Under the pieces are notes generated by a model. The model saw only the letters and a list, made by a program, of their open reading frames with translations. It had not been told where the DNA came from and ran no database searches. Made by a program: the position numbers and the translations under genes. Of a stretch of 64,000 nt of DNA, positions 35,638 through 48,232 are shown piece by piece. This DNA comes from Pisolithus tinctorius (lineage: Eukaryota > Basidiomycota > Agaricomycetes > Boletales > Pisolithaceae), in contig JANFAH010000042.1 in the NCBI GenBank assembly GCA_024663395.1, forward strand, positions 1 to 64,000, written 5' to 3'. Each line of letters begins with the position of its first letter. The first letter of the stretch is position 1.

Positions 35638-38600
35638 AGGGAAAGAAAGGTCTTGTTGGATGGAGGGGCCATGTAGGGTTGGGAGGCGAAGTAAAAAGTC
35701 AGAGGGTAACCCGTGACGTCGCTTGCAATTCTCGGTTAGCCAGGGCGGACCCTGAAAAATTTTCTTTGGGTTGGGTGCGGCATTACGTGTTTGGGATCGG
35801 CAAAGAACCAACATTCCACCGCCATGGCACCCCAGACACGTTCCCAGAGAGCCCTCAGAGCTGCTTCCAATGCATCCTCCACTGATGAAAGTGAAATCAG
35901 ACTTGCATTTGACAATGTCATGAAGGCCATTTCTCCTCCATCTCATCATTCAGACTCAGCATGCTCTTCTCCACTGTCCCCATCCTACAGTGTAATAATG
36001 GGTGGTCTCCTTTCCAGAGCAATGACTCCTCCAGAAGATCCAGAATCCTCTGTTGATGAGGATGAACTGAACCAGATATACGAGAAGTGCCAGGCCATGG
36101 TAAACCACTTGAGTGGGTCAGAAGAGGAGCATCAAAGCAATGCCTCTGATGATTCCTTTGTGAATGTGCATGGCCCATCAGTTGCACCATCGCATCCACC
36201 CCATCAGGACTTGAGTCAGGAGTCAGGGGCGCCTTCTGTACGTGATATCATCAGTGAGTCTCTTCTGTACTCTTTCTCTCTGTCTGCTTATGATTGCTTC
36301 TGAAAGTGTGTTCCATGGCCAGGCCTACCACATGGGCAATGGCCTACCAGACCCTAGGGACTCTCCGGTATGAAACTTGGATCGATGCCAGCATCCTCAA
36401 CTTTCATCTCCTGTCCCAATGGTATGCTGTCCAGGGCAGGATGCATGTCCGCTATGCCGACTTGTTCTCTGTCATTCCATCTGTCAGGGGGACACCCATG
36501 CCTTACCAGATGCACAGGAGATTCAATTTTTTCGTCAACGCCATCTCTTCAATTCCCATCCTGCCAATCCATCTGTTCCCATTGCCTTTGTGGTCATGCA
36601 AAACAGTCACTTCTTTGTTGCAGTCTTTGACTATTGGTTGAACCTTGCATTCATCCTTGGAAGGCGCATCGAACGTGTCCCGGAAACCCCCCATCCCCAC
36701 TATGACCCACTGCGCGATGACTGGAACACATGGAATGGCCCTTTCTACTGGACACGCATAGCATCTCTTCATGGATTTGATGCCATCGACCCAACCCAAG
36801 TTGATGTGCAGGTGTACAATTGGTCACAGAACGGTTTCGACTGTGGGCCCATTGCATCCTTTGTCATGGAGTCACTCATGAGAGGAGGGCTATCTGGTGA
36901 TGGCAGGCCTACCATCCACATCCCTCCAATTCCTTGTGGTCATCGTCTCCGCCTTAGAATGCTTGTCATGGTGAAGGAGGGCTGTCGAAGGTGCTGGGAG
37001 GACTATCGTTACTTGTCTACAACCACCCTTCCCCCTGGCCACATATGGACACAGTGGGATGACACCGAAGCCATCGGTGAAGACATCCTCATGGATGTAG
37101 AAAACCAATCATCTGGAGAGCAACATGCTACCATCGTCCGTGAGTTGAATGTCATTGGGGCCAACTGCCTTCGCTGCCAAAGGGGGGATGACTCCAGCGA
37201 TGTAGTGAACCCTGATGTGCACTCCGATGGTGACTTTCCGACTGACACTGAAGATGAAGGTGAAGACCATCCTTTGCCTCTGGATGCCAAGTCTCAGCGT
37301 CTCAGGGATCTCCTTCGGCGCTACCCTTATGTGAGCAGGGCCAGAGCCAGGGATCGACTTCCTCCTCGGGCTGCCCATGGTCATCGAGTCGAAGGGGAAT
37401 CCACTCCAGATGATCCTCTTGAGATCATCCAGCGACGCAAGCATGTCAAGGACTGGTCAGCTGGAACGATGTACCGTTTCCCACGTCCAACTCCACCGGT
37501 ATACCTCCCTGCATACCAAGGTCAACGATGGAAGCGTTTCGATCGCAGGTTTGATGAGTATGAAGGAGGACCTGTCTTGGAAAGTTTGCACCAGGACCGC
37601 AACTGCAATGAGATCGTGGAGGAGCCCTACTATCGGCCTGGGATGTGGACATCCTTTCGAGATTATGGCTATCGTCTGCTGAGTTCCTTCAACCAGGTGT
37701 TCTACTTGGGTCCCCCCATCAGATTGTCAGACCATATCCTCCAAGTGGGTGTTCCAGCTAACTACCAGTCTTCTCATCAAATCGGCAACCATGTTACTGG
37801 TGAGTGCTCATATTCTGCCCTTGTGCCCTCTTCTGATCGCTTCATTACAGGAAATTACTCTCTTGCCCGGCAGGTGCCCCATCCATCAAGAGTCCATGTG
37901 GATGATGTGGTCATACTGGGTGCCTCTCAGATGATCGAGATTGGCTTGAGCACCTCAGAACGTCTCGTGAACACCTTTGTGAATGGGCGGCACGAGGATG
38001 GACGTCACATCTGCCTGGACCTGGAGCTGGATCACAAGTTGGTGACTCCAGAGGAGTTGGAAGTCACCGTGGACATCGACAGTCTCATATGGGTGACGCA
38101 TTCCCTACAGTTCAACACACCGCTGCCCATCTACCTTGGTCCCATCGTCGAGGAAAAGGCTCCTATGCACAAGCACAATCATGTGTATGTCGACATCCTC
38201 GTGCCTCAGTCAGAGGCAGATTCCAGTGCCATCGGAAACCGTACCGAATGGTTGACCATGGCATTTCCTCTGTGTGGAGTACCTCACACAGTGTTTGGTG
38301 CCTTGAGCAATGCTGCTGGCACCATGAATGTCTACATTTGCTTCCCCAGGATGATCCACAGGGATGAGATGACACACAAGCGTGCCAATCGCATCCCAAA
38401 GGAGGTCCTCGACTTTTTCTGGGAGCATGTCCTACTTCCAGCGATCCGTGCACATGCAGATGTTTCGAGTGCACCATATGTCTCTCTCACTCTGAAGGAA
38501 GTGCAGTTCAAGGCACGAAAGGGTGGCAAAACCAAGAAGGCTGGTCGGCCAAAAGCGGTCCCCTTTTCTATGCAAGTGTTGAAGCAGATCCAGAAGACCA

Positions 38601-41494
38601 TGGAGGCAATCATCCGAGAGGACCCTTCACGATTTGCAAACTATGGTTCCTTCTTCTTCGTCCTGGAATGCAAGGGAATCAAGTTGTGGACGAAAACCAC
38701 CCTGTCAGGAGCGGTTCAAACGCCGGTCCAAGCTCTCCTCCATGGACTTCCAGCTCTGGATTGGTCCCACATGGTAGACAGGGCCAATGGGGAGCTCTTG
38801 GTTGACTTGGGAATCAGCATTCACCCCACATGTGATGAAAAGCTTGTGGGATTGTGGAGACTGGATGCCCTGGAAGCTTCCTTTGGGGCAGGTGGATATT
38901 TGCGAGGAAATGCCCACCACACTTGCATGCTTGGACGGTATGGGGGGATCCAAGCAGAGATGTCACAGGAACGAGCGAGGCAAACTCACATCGCATTCAG
39001 AAGTGCTTATAATCTGGCCTACGAGGTGATCCGACCCAACGACAACAGCCCCACCTTTGTCATGGACAAGGATGCTTATGCCCTGAACAACGACTTCATT
39101 GGGGAATGCATGCAGGCCATCAACATGTATTCTGGAGATGCAAAGAAGAGGTCATATGGGGTGCGAGACGAGTACAGGATGAGTGGGGCTGCAGTGGAGC
39201 AGGCAATACTGGTGGTGCCACAAAGGGTGATGCATTTGCAAGCTCGATCATGCTCATATCTGATGCTTCCATCTTTGCAGATGGAAGAGCTTTTAGCCTC
39301 CAATCCCATTCTCTGGATCCCGACCAAAGTCTGGTTGGAATTTATGGCTGGACGCATCAGGGCCCTCCAGTTGGCTCAGATCTCTCTCAAGGAACTGGAA
39401 CCGCCCAACCTTGGGATTCTGACTGGCATCATCTGCCACATGATTCGGTGCACATCCACCACTGCAATAATCCTCGACTTCCATGTGAGAGAGTCCATGG
39501 CCCTTCTGCAGGTCTCCAGGGTGTGTGAGCGGTTGGGAATGTTCTTCCTTTTGGACCTAGACTTGCATCATGTCCCCCATCTTCCAGAAGTTCAGGATCA
39601 TGATGACCTGGAGGTGCTCAAGCTGATGGAGGGAAAGTTGAAGAGGGGTGATGGACGACCTGCCTGGCCAAGGATTCCCCCTCTGGATGAAGTGGAACAA
39701 TTTCCCATTGGCAGCAGACCGACGTGGGCCAAATTGACAAGGACCATCCAACTGCAGCCTTGGTTGATCATGCAGGACTGGAAGTGGTCAGCCCAACTGT
39801 CCAGTCTGGCACCAGTGGTAGGGAAACTTTTCGTTCTGTTTACCTGTCAGCTTTGGATCCAGTTGGATGCGACTTGGCTGACAGGTTCAGAGGGAAAACC
39901 AGAGCCAACGTCTTTGGAAGATGCCATTCAGAGTTGGACTCTGAACCAGACCTTCAGGACGATACGTGCCTGCGAATTCAAGGCCTGCAATGCAGAAATA
40001 GCAGGGAGTGGAGGGGCTGGTCGCCGACAGTCAAGCTTTGCAGAGAGGGTCAACCTGTTTTTCCCAGGACCCACAGCAGGACAACCTTCACGGAGGTCAC
40101 CATGGAATGTCTTCTGGACAAAGCCTGGGTATATTTGGGAGTATCACCAGGTGATGAAGAACAGGACACCCTGGAGGAGTTTGAGGTGCTGGACCACCTT
40201 GGCAGGATATTTTCTGTCCTTCAGACATTACCTGATGCGACCAAAGGGAGTGAAAAGAGTCCTGGGAAGACATGGCGGGTGGAGGGTGAGAAGGTGGTTC
40301 TGGTGACAAATCCCAAGTTCTACAAGATCGAGGGGATCTCCACCGAGAAGGAACAGCAACAGGCCAGGAGACAAGCATCTCGAGTGGTAAAGCCCAGGAA
40401 TGCACTGCAGATGGAGCTCCTGGAGCATGCAGGATATGACGAACTGCTGGCTAGCAAGGCCCTCATCTTAGAAAGGCAGAGGCTGAAAGAGGCACAGACC
40501 AAGAAGTCATCAAAGGCAAAGAATGCTCGAAAGCCTCCAGCAAGAAGAGGCAAGGCCACCTCATAGAGGGAAGCAGTGGGATGGGGAGGGGGAAGGCAAG
40601 GATATGGGTACAGAGGGAGAAAGTGATGAATGCAATGTTGATATAGATTGTGGTTCCCATTCCTGTGGAACTGAATCCCAGTGTTGCCTAGTGTAGTCTG
40701 ATCTGGTAGCAACATGTTTGGCATCTTGGGATGATACCTGGCCCAACGTGAACCCCCCTCTTCAGCTTTGCTCCATCAAAACAATTCCAGATCAATCTGG
40801 CTGTCCATACCATGTCTGTGCCACTTGAATGACATGGCAGGACCATTTGGATCACACCAGAAAGGACCCTATGTGTCATTCCCCTCCTCTTATCCTGTAA
40901 AGTTTAGGAAGCATGAAAGTTTGTCAGGAATGGTTGTCCTGGAGGGCCTGAATGTCACAACAGATGATGAGAATGGTTGCAGCATTCCTAGGTGTCAGAA
41001 TATCCATGTAAGATATGTTACCCCCCTCCCCCCCCTCCCCATGTTCACTCCATCAAAACAATTTCAGAGATCGGTCTGGCTGTCTGAATCATGTCTACCC
41101 CATCTGTATGACATTACAAGACCATCAGAATTGCATTAAAAAGGTCCCCATATTTGTTTCATCAACATACCTGATCCCCTCCTCATACCCCAGGGATGGC
41201 AATACAGTAACATCAGGAGGGGGTGCCAGCTTGCCAGGGATGGATGTCCTGGGTGTTATCAATGCCACTGAAGACAATGGAAATGATTTCCAGCCTCCCA
41301 GAAGTATTTCCAAAGAGATACCACTTTGTGGTCTGACCATACTTCTACCCCCTGTAGATTTTTTTTCCGACTGCCAATTTCATTCAAATTTCACCTGGGA
41401 CATCCCAATGGACATATCTATCGACTCCCAGCATTATTTCCCCAAAATTATGGTCGGGAGTTTGTAATTATAATTCCCCCAGGGGCTGTATAGT
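35638..41494. repeat. Large direct duplication, copy B
   Basis: Second copy of the segment at 18721-24574. Its left edge directly abuts CCGGAAAGCACGTTATT (35621-35637), an arm of the 46-bp palindrome at 5026. Its right edge ends in a minus-strand helicase fragment. By eye identity to copy A is very high, with differences mostly C/T and G/A. Confidence 0.95.
35824..40566 (+). pseudogene. Ulp1-like cysteine protease, mobile-element protein, copy B
   Basis: Same protein as in copy A, from MAPQTRSQRALRAAS to the Lys-rich end KAKNARKPPARRGKATS. The catalytic His (SHFFVAVFD) and Gln/Cys (WSQNGFDCGP) are present. The frame is lost at about 36487 (CTGTCAGGGGGACACCC against CTGTCAGTGGGGGCACCC in copy A) and at about 40170, where one C of a CCCC run is missing. 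Where copy A has its early stop near 22900, copy B reads on. The breaks in the two copies are therefore at different places, and neither copy is open throughout. Confidence 0.7.
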
Positions 41495-41499
41495 GGGAC

Positions 41500-42190
41500 A
41501 AATGACCACAGTTTGTCTAACTCACCATACACAGGTCAAAAGTTGCCACCCCACTGTGAGATGCAATGTGCTTCATCAACAACAATGCTGAGCATGCACT
41601 TATGGTATGCTGGTGTTGCTAGCAGTGAGTTGAGCTGACTATTCTTGAGTGCCATCTCTGGAGAGGTAAATATAACTTGATAGCTCATTTCCTTTAATTC
41701 CTGTACTGATCTTCAGTGATATGTGCAGGGAAACCATAGGTTCATACCTCACAGAGCTTGCTGTCAAATGTCTCATGATTGACAACTGCAGCCTTCAAGC
41801 CTGCCTCTCGGAATCAGCGTGCCTGTGGACTCCATGAGCAGCAGTTGTAAATGAAACCAAAGTACGTACCTGGTCCTCTTCGAGGGCATTTAATGGTGAT
41901 ATTATTATAGTGATCTTGTCCAGATACAGGAGTGAAGGGATTGTGAATGGGAGGGTCTTGCCAAAGCCTGTCCCTGCAAGAACAATGCAATCTATGCCAA
42001 GGACAAAGGCCTCTGCACAGTCTAATTGCCAGGGATATGGTTTGTGACCAGTCCGCTCCTTGCAAATTGCAGAAAGAGAGTGTCGAGTGGTCTTGGAGGA
42101 GTACCTTGGGGTATTGGTTGTCAGGAAGAAAGGTATGCATAGGACTTCTCATGATAGGTGTAGCAGGTATTAGGGATTGGACATTGTCCA
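41500..42190 (-). pseudogene. Truncated DEAD/DEAH (RecQ-type) helicase fragment
   Basis: Reading down the minus strand gives WQLDCAEAFVLGIDCIVLAG, then Walker A GTGFGKT (about 41960), LPFTIPSLLYLDK and SPLNALEEDQ. After a GT donor (gtacgtac at about 41870) there is a piece YQVIFTSPEMALKNSQLN and a DEAH box VVDEAHCISQWGG (about 41560). The frame meets a stop after GGNF, and the rest of the helicase is missing where duplication copy B begins (41494). This is the ATP-binding lobe of a helicase type common in basidiomycete genomes and distinct from the helicase at 28-30 kb. Confidence 0.65.
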
Positions 42191-42599
42191 GTTATTAGAT
42201 ATCATATATGTAGCAGATCCATCCAGCAGCCCACTGAGAGAATTAGCAGTGATGAGGACACTTAGGTAGATTCTATGTAAGTTACTTTTTAGGATTTAAT
42301 CCAAAACAGGCAAAATCCTGCCAAATTTGGATTTAATGTGACTCGATCCCCTTGTGACCAGGTAAAAGTCTCCAGACGTTCTGTAGCGCGGAAAATTCCG
42401 ACACTAGCTAGACAGCGCCGGAAGAATGTCTCGAGACTACTGTTTCCGCAGTGACTGGTGAAATGATAGTATACACGTTTACATAAGTTACCATATTTAG
42501 CCAGAAAGGGAGGTCGCGGTGTGGTGCGGTGCGTCTGGTGCGTCGCTCGGTGCGAACACTGCTCAACTTCGAGCGGGCCTATTGTCCACTTGGCAAGTC
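42191..42599. other. Boundary between accessory and conserved DNA
   Basis: No gene seen. From here rightward the window changes from repeat-rich to gene-dense conserved sequence. The stretch next to 42600 is the likely promoter of the VPS72 gene. Confidence 0.4.
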
Positions 42600-44364
42600 A
42601 TGGCAGAAGAAAATCTCAGTTCCCGCAGACCAAAGCGGAGCACCGCTGGCAACAGGTAATGTTTTTCACCCCACCCGTCGTCCGATCTCACAACATCCAG
42701 GATGGAACTCGCGCTGGCAGAACTCGCAATCGAGGAAGCTGCAGATGTAGAAGAGGACACCGATTTCATCAATGATAAAGGTACGCACATGAATAGGTTC
42801 GACACCTGTGAACTTCATTGTATAATCAATAGAGGAGGAGGACGTATTTGAGTCGGATTTTATGAGTACCGATGAAGAAGCTGCCCAGGAGGACCACACT
42901 GGAGACAAGGAAGTACTTGAGGCAGACAGACGCGAGCGCCAGGCAATTCCATCTCTCTTTCATTATCACATATCAATGCTCACTACATCAAAGGCTGCTC
43001 GAACAAGGGTCGAGAAAGCAACAGCATTGGCTCATGCCCGCCAACGTGCTACATTCAACCCCGAGGCCGCAGTCTCCGTTTCCCGGTCTTCGACACAAAA
43101 ATCGAGACGCCGTATATTGCTGGAACCAGTCGTCAATGCGGAGACGGCGAAAGTCATCGAGGGCACCACGTCAGGCAGGACAGGCGTCAAGAGACAGAGC
43201 CAAAGACGACATACGGTTTTGAGTACCACGGCGACCGCAAGTCGCATCAAAGATGCTGAAGAGAAGAAGGTACACACCGTTTTTGTTACCGGGGACGATT
43301 GGACTCAATACCTGGTCAGGCTGCCTTGCCAAAGAAGCAAAAGATTACCACGAGCATGCCCACTCAAGACGAACTCATTGCACGAGCACTGGATACGGAA
43401 GAAGGAAATATTCTCGAACATCGGAATTACCTCCGGCTTGAAGAAGAGAAGCGTGCTCGTGCTCGTGTGGTACGTCAGTCGATTACCGGTCCCGTGTTAC
43501 GCTGGATCAGTAGGAAAGAACAAATAAAAGAAACGGTTCAGCTCGAATTACCACCGAAGGCCTATTTGCCATACTATAGTGTTACTTATCCAACTGGCGT
43601 GGCGGTTCAATCTCCCGTCTGTGTTACTGGGGGGCCGTTCGTCAGTTACGTCCCACCTGTTGCGGCAGATCCTCCTGCGAGCAACGAGCCGACATCAAAT
43701 ATTGCAAGTGCTCTCTCACCGAATTCGTCATCTGCACCGCAACCACCAGGAACTAATGTAGCCATTTTATCGGCACCTACACCATCGACAACTTTACTGC
43801 CGCCATCCCTCCAATGCTCCGCCTCGAGTGCACCACCACAACTGCTGTCCGAGGACCGCATGACAGACGTGTGCAGGAACTACGTCATGCACGAACTCGC
43901 GCAAACACCATCGGCGAAGAAACCCCTCTGGGTAGATACCATGTCCGCCATGTTTGGAGATCACGTTTCATGGGGGGATCTACGCGTGTACACTGGCAAA
44001 AACCGTCCACTCTGTACGTCTTTTCCTACTCTCCACATCGCCATTTTTGTCGTCGTGTTTTACTCATCGATGGGACGGACGTGCAGGATGATCACTGATT
44101 CATTTGCTTCATACAGCTCGACCAGTGCGAACGTGTCCCATTACGGGCCTCCCTGCGCGCTACCTCGATCCCCGCACTAACGTCCCGTTTGCATCTGCGG
44201 CGGCATTCCACACGTTGACCAAGGTACTATCACATGGGTATACTTGGAGTAAGTCATTGGGGTGCTATATCACACCGAGCGTCGTTGCGTCACCGTCGAG
44301 TGCCTCTTCAGAGGAACTGGAGAGACCAGCAAAGAAGCACAAGGGGGAAGAGGCTGGGGAGTGA
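42600..44364 (+). CDS. VPS72: VPS72/YL1 homologue, SWR1 chromatin-remodelling subunit
   Basis: YL1/Swc2 proteins bind the H2A.Z-H2B dimer and work in the SWR1 complex that exchanges it into nucleosomes. The exons are 42600-42655, 42701-42780, 42833-43269, 43320-44013 and 44117-44364, giving 504 residues in a continuous frame. The N-terminus MAEENLSSRRPKRSTAGNR, then LAELAIEEAADVEEDTDF and VFESDFMSTDEEA, is the histone-binding acidic YL1 region. The middle has RWISRKEQI and a Pro/Ser-rich linker. The end CPITGLPARYLDPRTN... VLSHGYTWSKSLG is the YL1 C-terminal domain. The start fixes the conserved RSTAGNRM motif across the first intron. No frame damage was seen. Confidence 0.92.
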
Positions 44365-44754
44365 GATGTGAGCGCACTGTTTTTACGTCAAGATATCAAA
44401 TCCTGAGCACTCGAGACCGGTTGGTCTCATTATTGGACTAACAGTTTCAGGTGCTGGGACACATCCAGTTTCCAGCACTATTACAGGGGGAGGTTAGCCG
44501 GGCACCGACTCACTGCGAACCGCGCCTCGGTGGATACCATACGAGCTCCGCCGGAGGACTGGTGCGTTGTGTGCAAATGGTCAGTACTCCTCAAATCTAT
44601 CGTGTAGTTTAGCCGTTATGATGAGAAAATAAACATTCCGCTTTCTCCACTATGTACTAGAACGTATCCACATTGATACAGCTTTACCTAAACGTAATAC
44701 CCGTGTGAATGTAAGACCAGAACAGGGCACGATAACGCGACATCATAATTGTTG
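44365..44754. other. Intergenic, convergent 3' ends
   Basis: This interval lies between the convergent VPS72 and SDHB genes. No other feature is supported. Confidence 0.4.
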
Positions 44755-45908
44755 CTACTCCGCTGCGAGCTCGAGCTTGATCTTCGCAATCGCCTCGGCG
44801 GGGTTGAGGCCCTTTGGGCAAGTACGCGCACCTATTGATCGAGTCGTGTGAACTGCCATGGAAACAATCAGTAGAGGACGTACAAAAAGATGGTATGGCA
44901 GCGATAAAGGCTCATTTCGTTCTGTAGGACTTCTTTGCGCTCGACGCCATACGAGTCCTGCAAATCAGAAAATAAACCAAAATCGATGGATGAGCACTTC
45001 TTTCGACGGAGTCTACAGCGACGAAACAAACCCTTGAATCCGCAATCCATCTGTACGCTTGCATCAGCGTCGCAGGGCCAAGGTACTCATCTTGGTTCCA
45101 CCAATACGACGGGCAAGACGTAGAGCAGCAAGCGCACAAGATACATTCGTAAAGGCCGTCAAGTTTCTGCGTTCTTCGGGACTTTGCAAAAACTCTCCCT
45201 GAGCAGGAGGATTGTCGTTTTGGAGGTATGGTTTGATGGATTTGTATTGTTTGTAAAAGAGAGTGAGGTCAGGGACGAGATCTTTGACGATGTACACTGA
45301 ATGTTTGGAAGGTGGAATTAACACATGAGCGGAAGGACAGAGCGGAGGTCGGAAACGGGGCGTTAGAACGGTCGTAGAGAACAGTGGCAAGGGCAACGTA
45401 CTATGAGGGAGCGGGTAAATCTTGACATCCTTGCTGGCATCTCTGTCAATCCGGCATAAGCAAGCGAGGGTGTTCTGCCCGTTGATGTTCATTGCACAGA
45501 TCCACAAATGCCCTCTCGGCAGGAACGGCGGAAAGTGAGCGTGGGGATCGATCTCGTTTTTTACTTTAATGAGTGCATCCAAGACCTATTGCGACGTTGA
45601 GCGAGTCACGACGGGGCAGACCAGGAGAGGATGGCGGCCTACCATTGGCCCGTTTGATTGAGATCAATGGTGTAAGACTGTAACATCGGTTTCTTGTCTG
45701 GTTCGTCCGGGTTCTGTATGTACAACGCTCTCTGAGTTTCAAGTCGCCTGAATACGCGACACATCACTCACCCAACGGTAAATCTTGAACTCTTTCTGCA
45801 ACACCGGTTTCTCCGCAGGCACTGCCTGCCACTGGCAGCGCTCGACGCGAACGACCGTGAAGACAAGCGAGTGACGTGTGTAGCGTGCGTCCATGCAACG
45901 GTGGCCAT
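44755..45908 (-). CDS. SDH2: Succinate dehydrogenase iron-sulfur subunit (SDHB), frame broken
   Basis: Complex II subunit that passes electrons from FAD to ubiquinone through 2Fe-2S, 4Fe-4S and 3Fe-4S clusters in the mitochondrial matrix. From the ATG at 45908 comes a mitochondrial-type leader, then [103 protein letters not shown] and [20 protein letters not shown] before the stop at 44755. About six small indels break the frame, all between otherwise unchanged residues: near the end of exon 1; GGGCCAATG (about 45650); an extra C in GATCCCC with a missing T 50 bases later, so that the CxxxxCxxC cluster is read in the wrong frame; a short A run (about 45165); and near the last exon. Such an intact protein sequence suggests consensus errors rather than an old pseudogene. 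Confidence 0.85.
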
Positions 45909-46517
45909 GAGTACTTTGTTATAGAATGCCCTGCATAATACCGATCGTGTGTGTGAGGGAGTGAGATGTGCCACAAGCAGGTGTTTACTGTGTCAGCTCA
46001 AGGCCTGGGGGGTCGGGTCGGGTCGGTTTCCGCTTCGGCCAATCATCGATCGCAGATTTCATGCTGACTAATACACGAGTAGCTAACATCAACCCAAGTA
46101 CTGGATCATTACAATAGCGGCACCAGCAAAGAATAAAACGTAGGAGCATAGGAAAAGACTCTGAGGGAAATCGAACGGGTCCGTCGGAGTTAGGACAACA
46201 GAAACATGGACCATGACCATGATGGTACTGATTACAAACAGATGATAGAGAACAGTAGTTCTTCCTCCAAGCAAAGAGTAACAGAAAAGAACGGGCGACA
46301 ACAAGGAAAAGGTGGGTATATGACAGACGTGCAGACTTCTCCACATCCACGAGCAAAATGAGCAACGTGGGCAGTAAACTTGCAACTCCAATGTTAGCAC
46401 TGATACGAAAGAAAGTAGAAATGGCACCCACGAACTATATGTAGCATTCACACACGTGGTCTCGCACAAAAAAATCTTAAAAAGCAGCCCGTATCCCGTG
46501 TGGAGTCGCATAATCGC
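45909..46517. other. Intergenic, no supported gene
   Basis: Hydrophobic minus-strand frames (46511-46089 and 46431-45985) could encode membrane helices, but they overlap each other and show no splice or family support. The region probably contains the 3' UTR of the SH3 gene and the SDHB promoter. Confidence 0.4.
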
Positions 46518-48232
46518 TCAACCTCTTTTGTGCAAGGAAGTGGGGTAATTCCTGTCCCGTCCTCTGAAACAGTCCACTGGGATCAAGCCTCGTCGCTGCT
46601 GGCTGTGAGGGTTGCCAGCCACGACGGCATTAACGCTGATCCTCTCCACCAAGGCCCATCCATCATCGAAGACCTGGAAGATCCGTACGACATCTCCGAG
46701 TGATACAAGGAGTTCATCCTCCATATTTGGCGTGAACGGACGGCGTATTGTTTCTGTGTCAGAGAAGGCTGGCACTGGGTCCTCGAATGGATTCACGACA
46801 ATCACAGGCACAGATGGAAGGCCGGCTGCAGTGTCGCTAATTGGAGAAGGAGGCGACGCCAGCTCATGGTGGAATGCTAGGGTGGTGGGGCTGAGCTGGA
46901 CGAGCGTTGCTGTTGACGCGCTAGGTGAGCCAACCCCTGACGAGCCGATACTGCGGTGGACGACGACGGTAGTGGAGGCTTCGGGAAGGAAAGGTCTCAG
47001 AAGGTGTGAACGGACGGACGGACATGGGGGAGAGGGCTCCGGCATCACCAATGTGGTCTGTTGCGGTGACGAGATACTGTCCACTACCGCTACTGCCGTT
47101 GCTCGTCATGCTAGCGAAGGACTCCCTCCGAGCGGCTTCGCCGCCCGTAGATATTAGGACGTGGTTACGATCCCGAACCTCAGCCATGGGCGGAAGCTCG
47201 GGTATGTCCAGCTGGGTGGTAGGGGACGCAAGTCGATAAAGCAATCCGTGGTCAAAGTTAGTGGCAAAGGAACTTCGAGCACTAGCCCTGTTACCAGCAC
47301 TCCGTCCTGTGGAATCATCATAGACGAATGACTGCTAACACCAACGAACGAGAAGCTGTGAGAGTTGGCATTGTTGGCGAGCCACCATTTGAAACGTTGA
47401 GCGCGACGAGCTACGGCACGACGACGGACAAGTACCAGAGCGAGCGTAAGCAGGAAAACCAAAGATGCGATAATATGCCAGCGATGGCACCAGAGGACAA
47501 TGCGTTTTGCGTTCCCTCCGCGCCAGTACCAATGGTTGGAGTGGCAGTCGACTCTAAGCCACCGATACCAGTGGCGCCTGTCCCAGAGCTAGACGAACCA
47601 TAGGAACCGCCAGAACTGGGCAAACTGGAGCCAACTGATGGCGGTTCTCCCACATTCGATGGGGAGGTCCACCAGAAGTGAGCTGGGCGGAACTACTATT
47701 GCCCGGGGCGCTACCCTCAGGGCTCGCCGGTAGAGTAACTCGCAGAGGCTGTAGAACCGGACAGCGAGCTGCTTGGGACTGAATCGCCATTCAATACGCT
47801 AGGATTGGGGGAGGCAGGGCCTTCCCCAGCATTGGCTGGTGGCGTCGCCGATGTTCCACTCCCTACAGCACTCGATAACCCGCTCGAACTTCCTCCACTG
47901 CCAACACTGCCGCCGGATTTCCCCTTTCCACCGCTGCCGTTGCCGTTGCCGTTGCCGCCATTTGAACCGTTGCCATTCTCAGAACCGCCACTACTGCCCC
48001 CACCACTGCTACTCCCGCCCGAGCTCCCGCTGCTGGCCGTTGCGGTCGGAGTAGCCGATGCACTACTAGAGCTTCCCCCACTGTTACCGCTACTACTGCT
48101 ACTGCCAGAGGATCCGCCAAGAAGAGAGCCCAAGAGCGAGCCAACGACCCCGGTGAGACTATCAGGGGAGGGTTCGCGAGGATTAAGTGACAGAATGCGA
48201 CGATGAGATATCGACTTGTGTTGCATCGGCAT
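46518..48232 (-). CDS. Single-pass membrane protein with C-terminal SH3 domain
   Basis: The ATG at 48232 opens MPMQHKSISHRRILSLNPRE. A long Gly/Ser-rich region follows, probably extracellular and O-glycosylated, then a single hydrophobic helix (ASLVFLLTLALVLV, about 47450) with a positive stop-transfer segment (RRRAVARRAQRFKWW). The cytoplasmic part is Ser/Pro-rich and includes RRPFTPNMEDELLVSLGDVV, leading into an SH3 domain (VRIFQVFDDGWALVER ... RGLIPVDCF) near the C-terminus. The layout recalls yeast Fus1 and related fungal SH3 membrane proteins with roles in cell fusion or polarity; that role is inference. The frame shifts just before the membrane helix (ATATT, one base short) and around 47650-47720. 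Introns are possible. Confidence 0.7.

Noticed and set aside
34459..35716. Three overlapping long open frames (about 360-405 codons) in the minisatellite
   Set aside because: They exist only because the repeat words contain no stop codon on the plus strand. All three frames are equally open and low in complexity.
44391..44470. Possible tRNA-like fold around gagaccggttggtctc
   Set aside because: I could not find a consistent cloverleaf with A- and B-box sequences, and the short inverted repeat alone is not sufficient.
45985..46511. Hydrophobic minus-strand frames suggesting a membrane protein
   Set aside because: Two overlapping frames are both hydrophobic, neither has a family match or splice structure, and the position fits UTR and promoter sequence.
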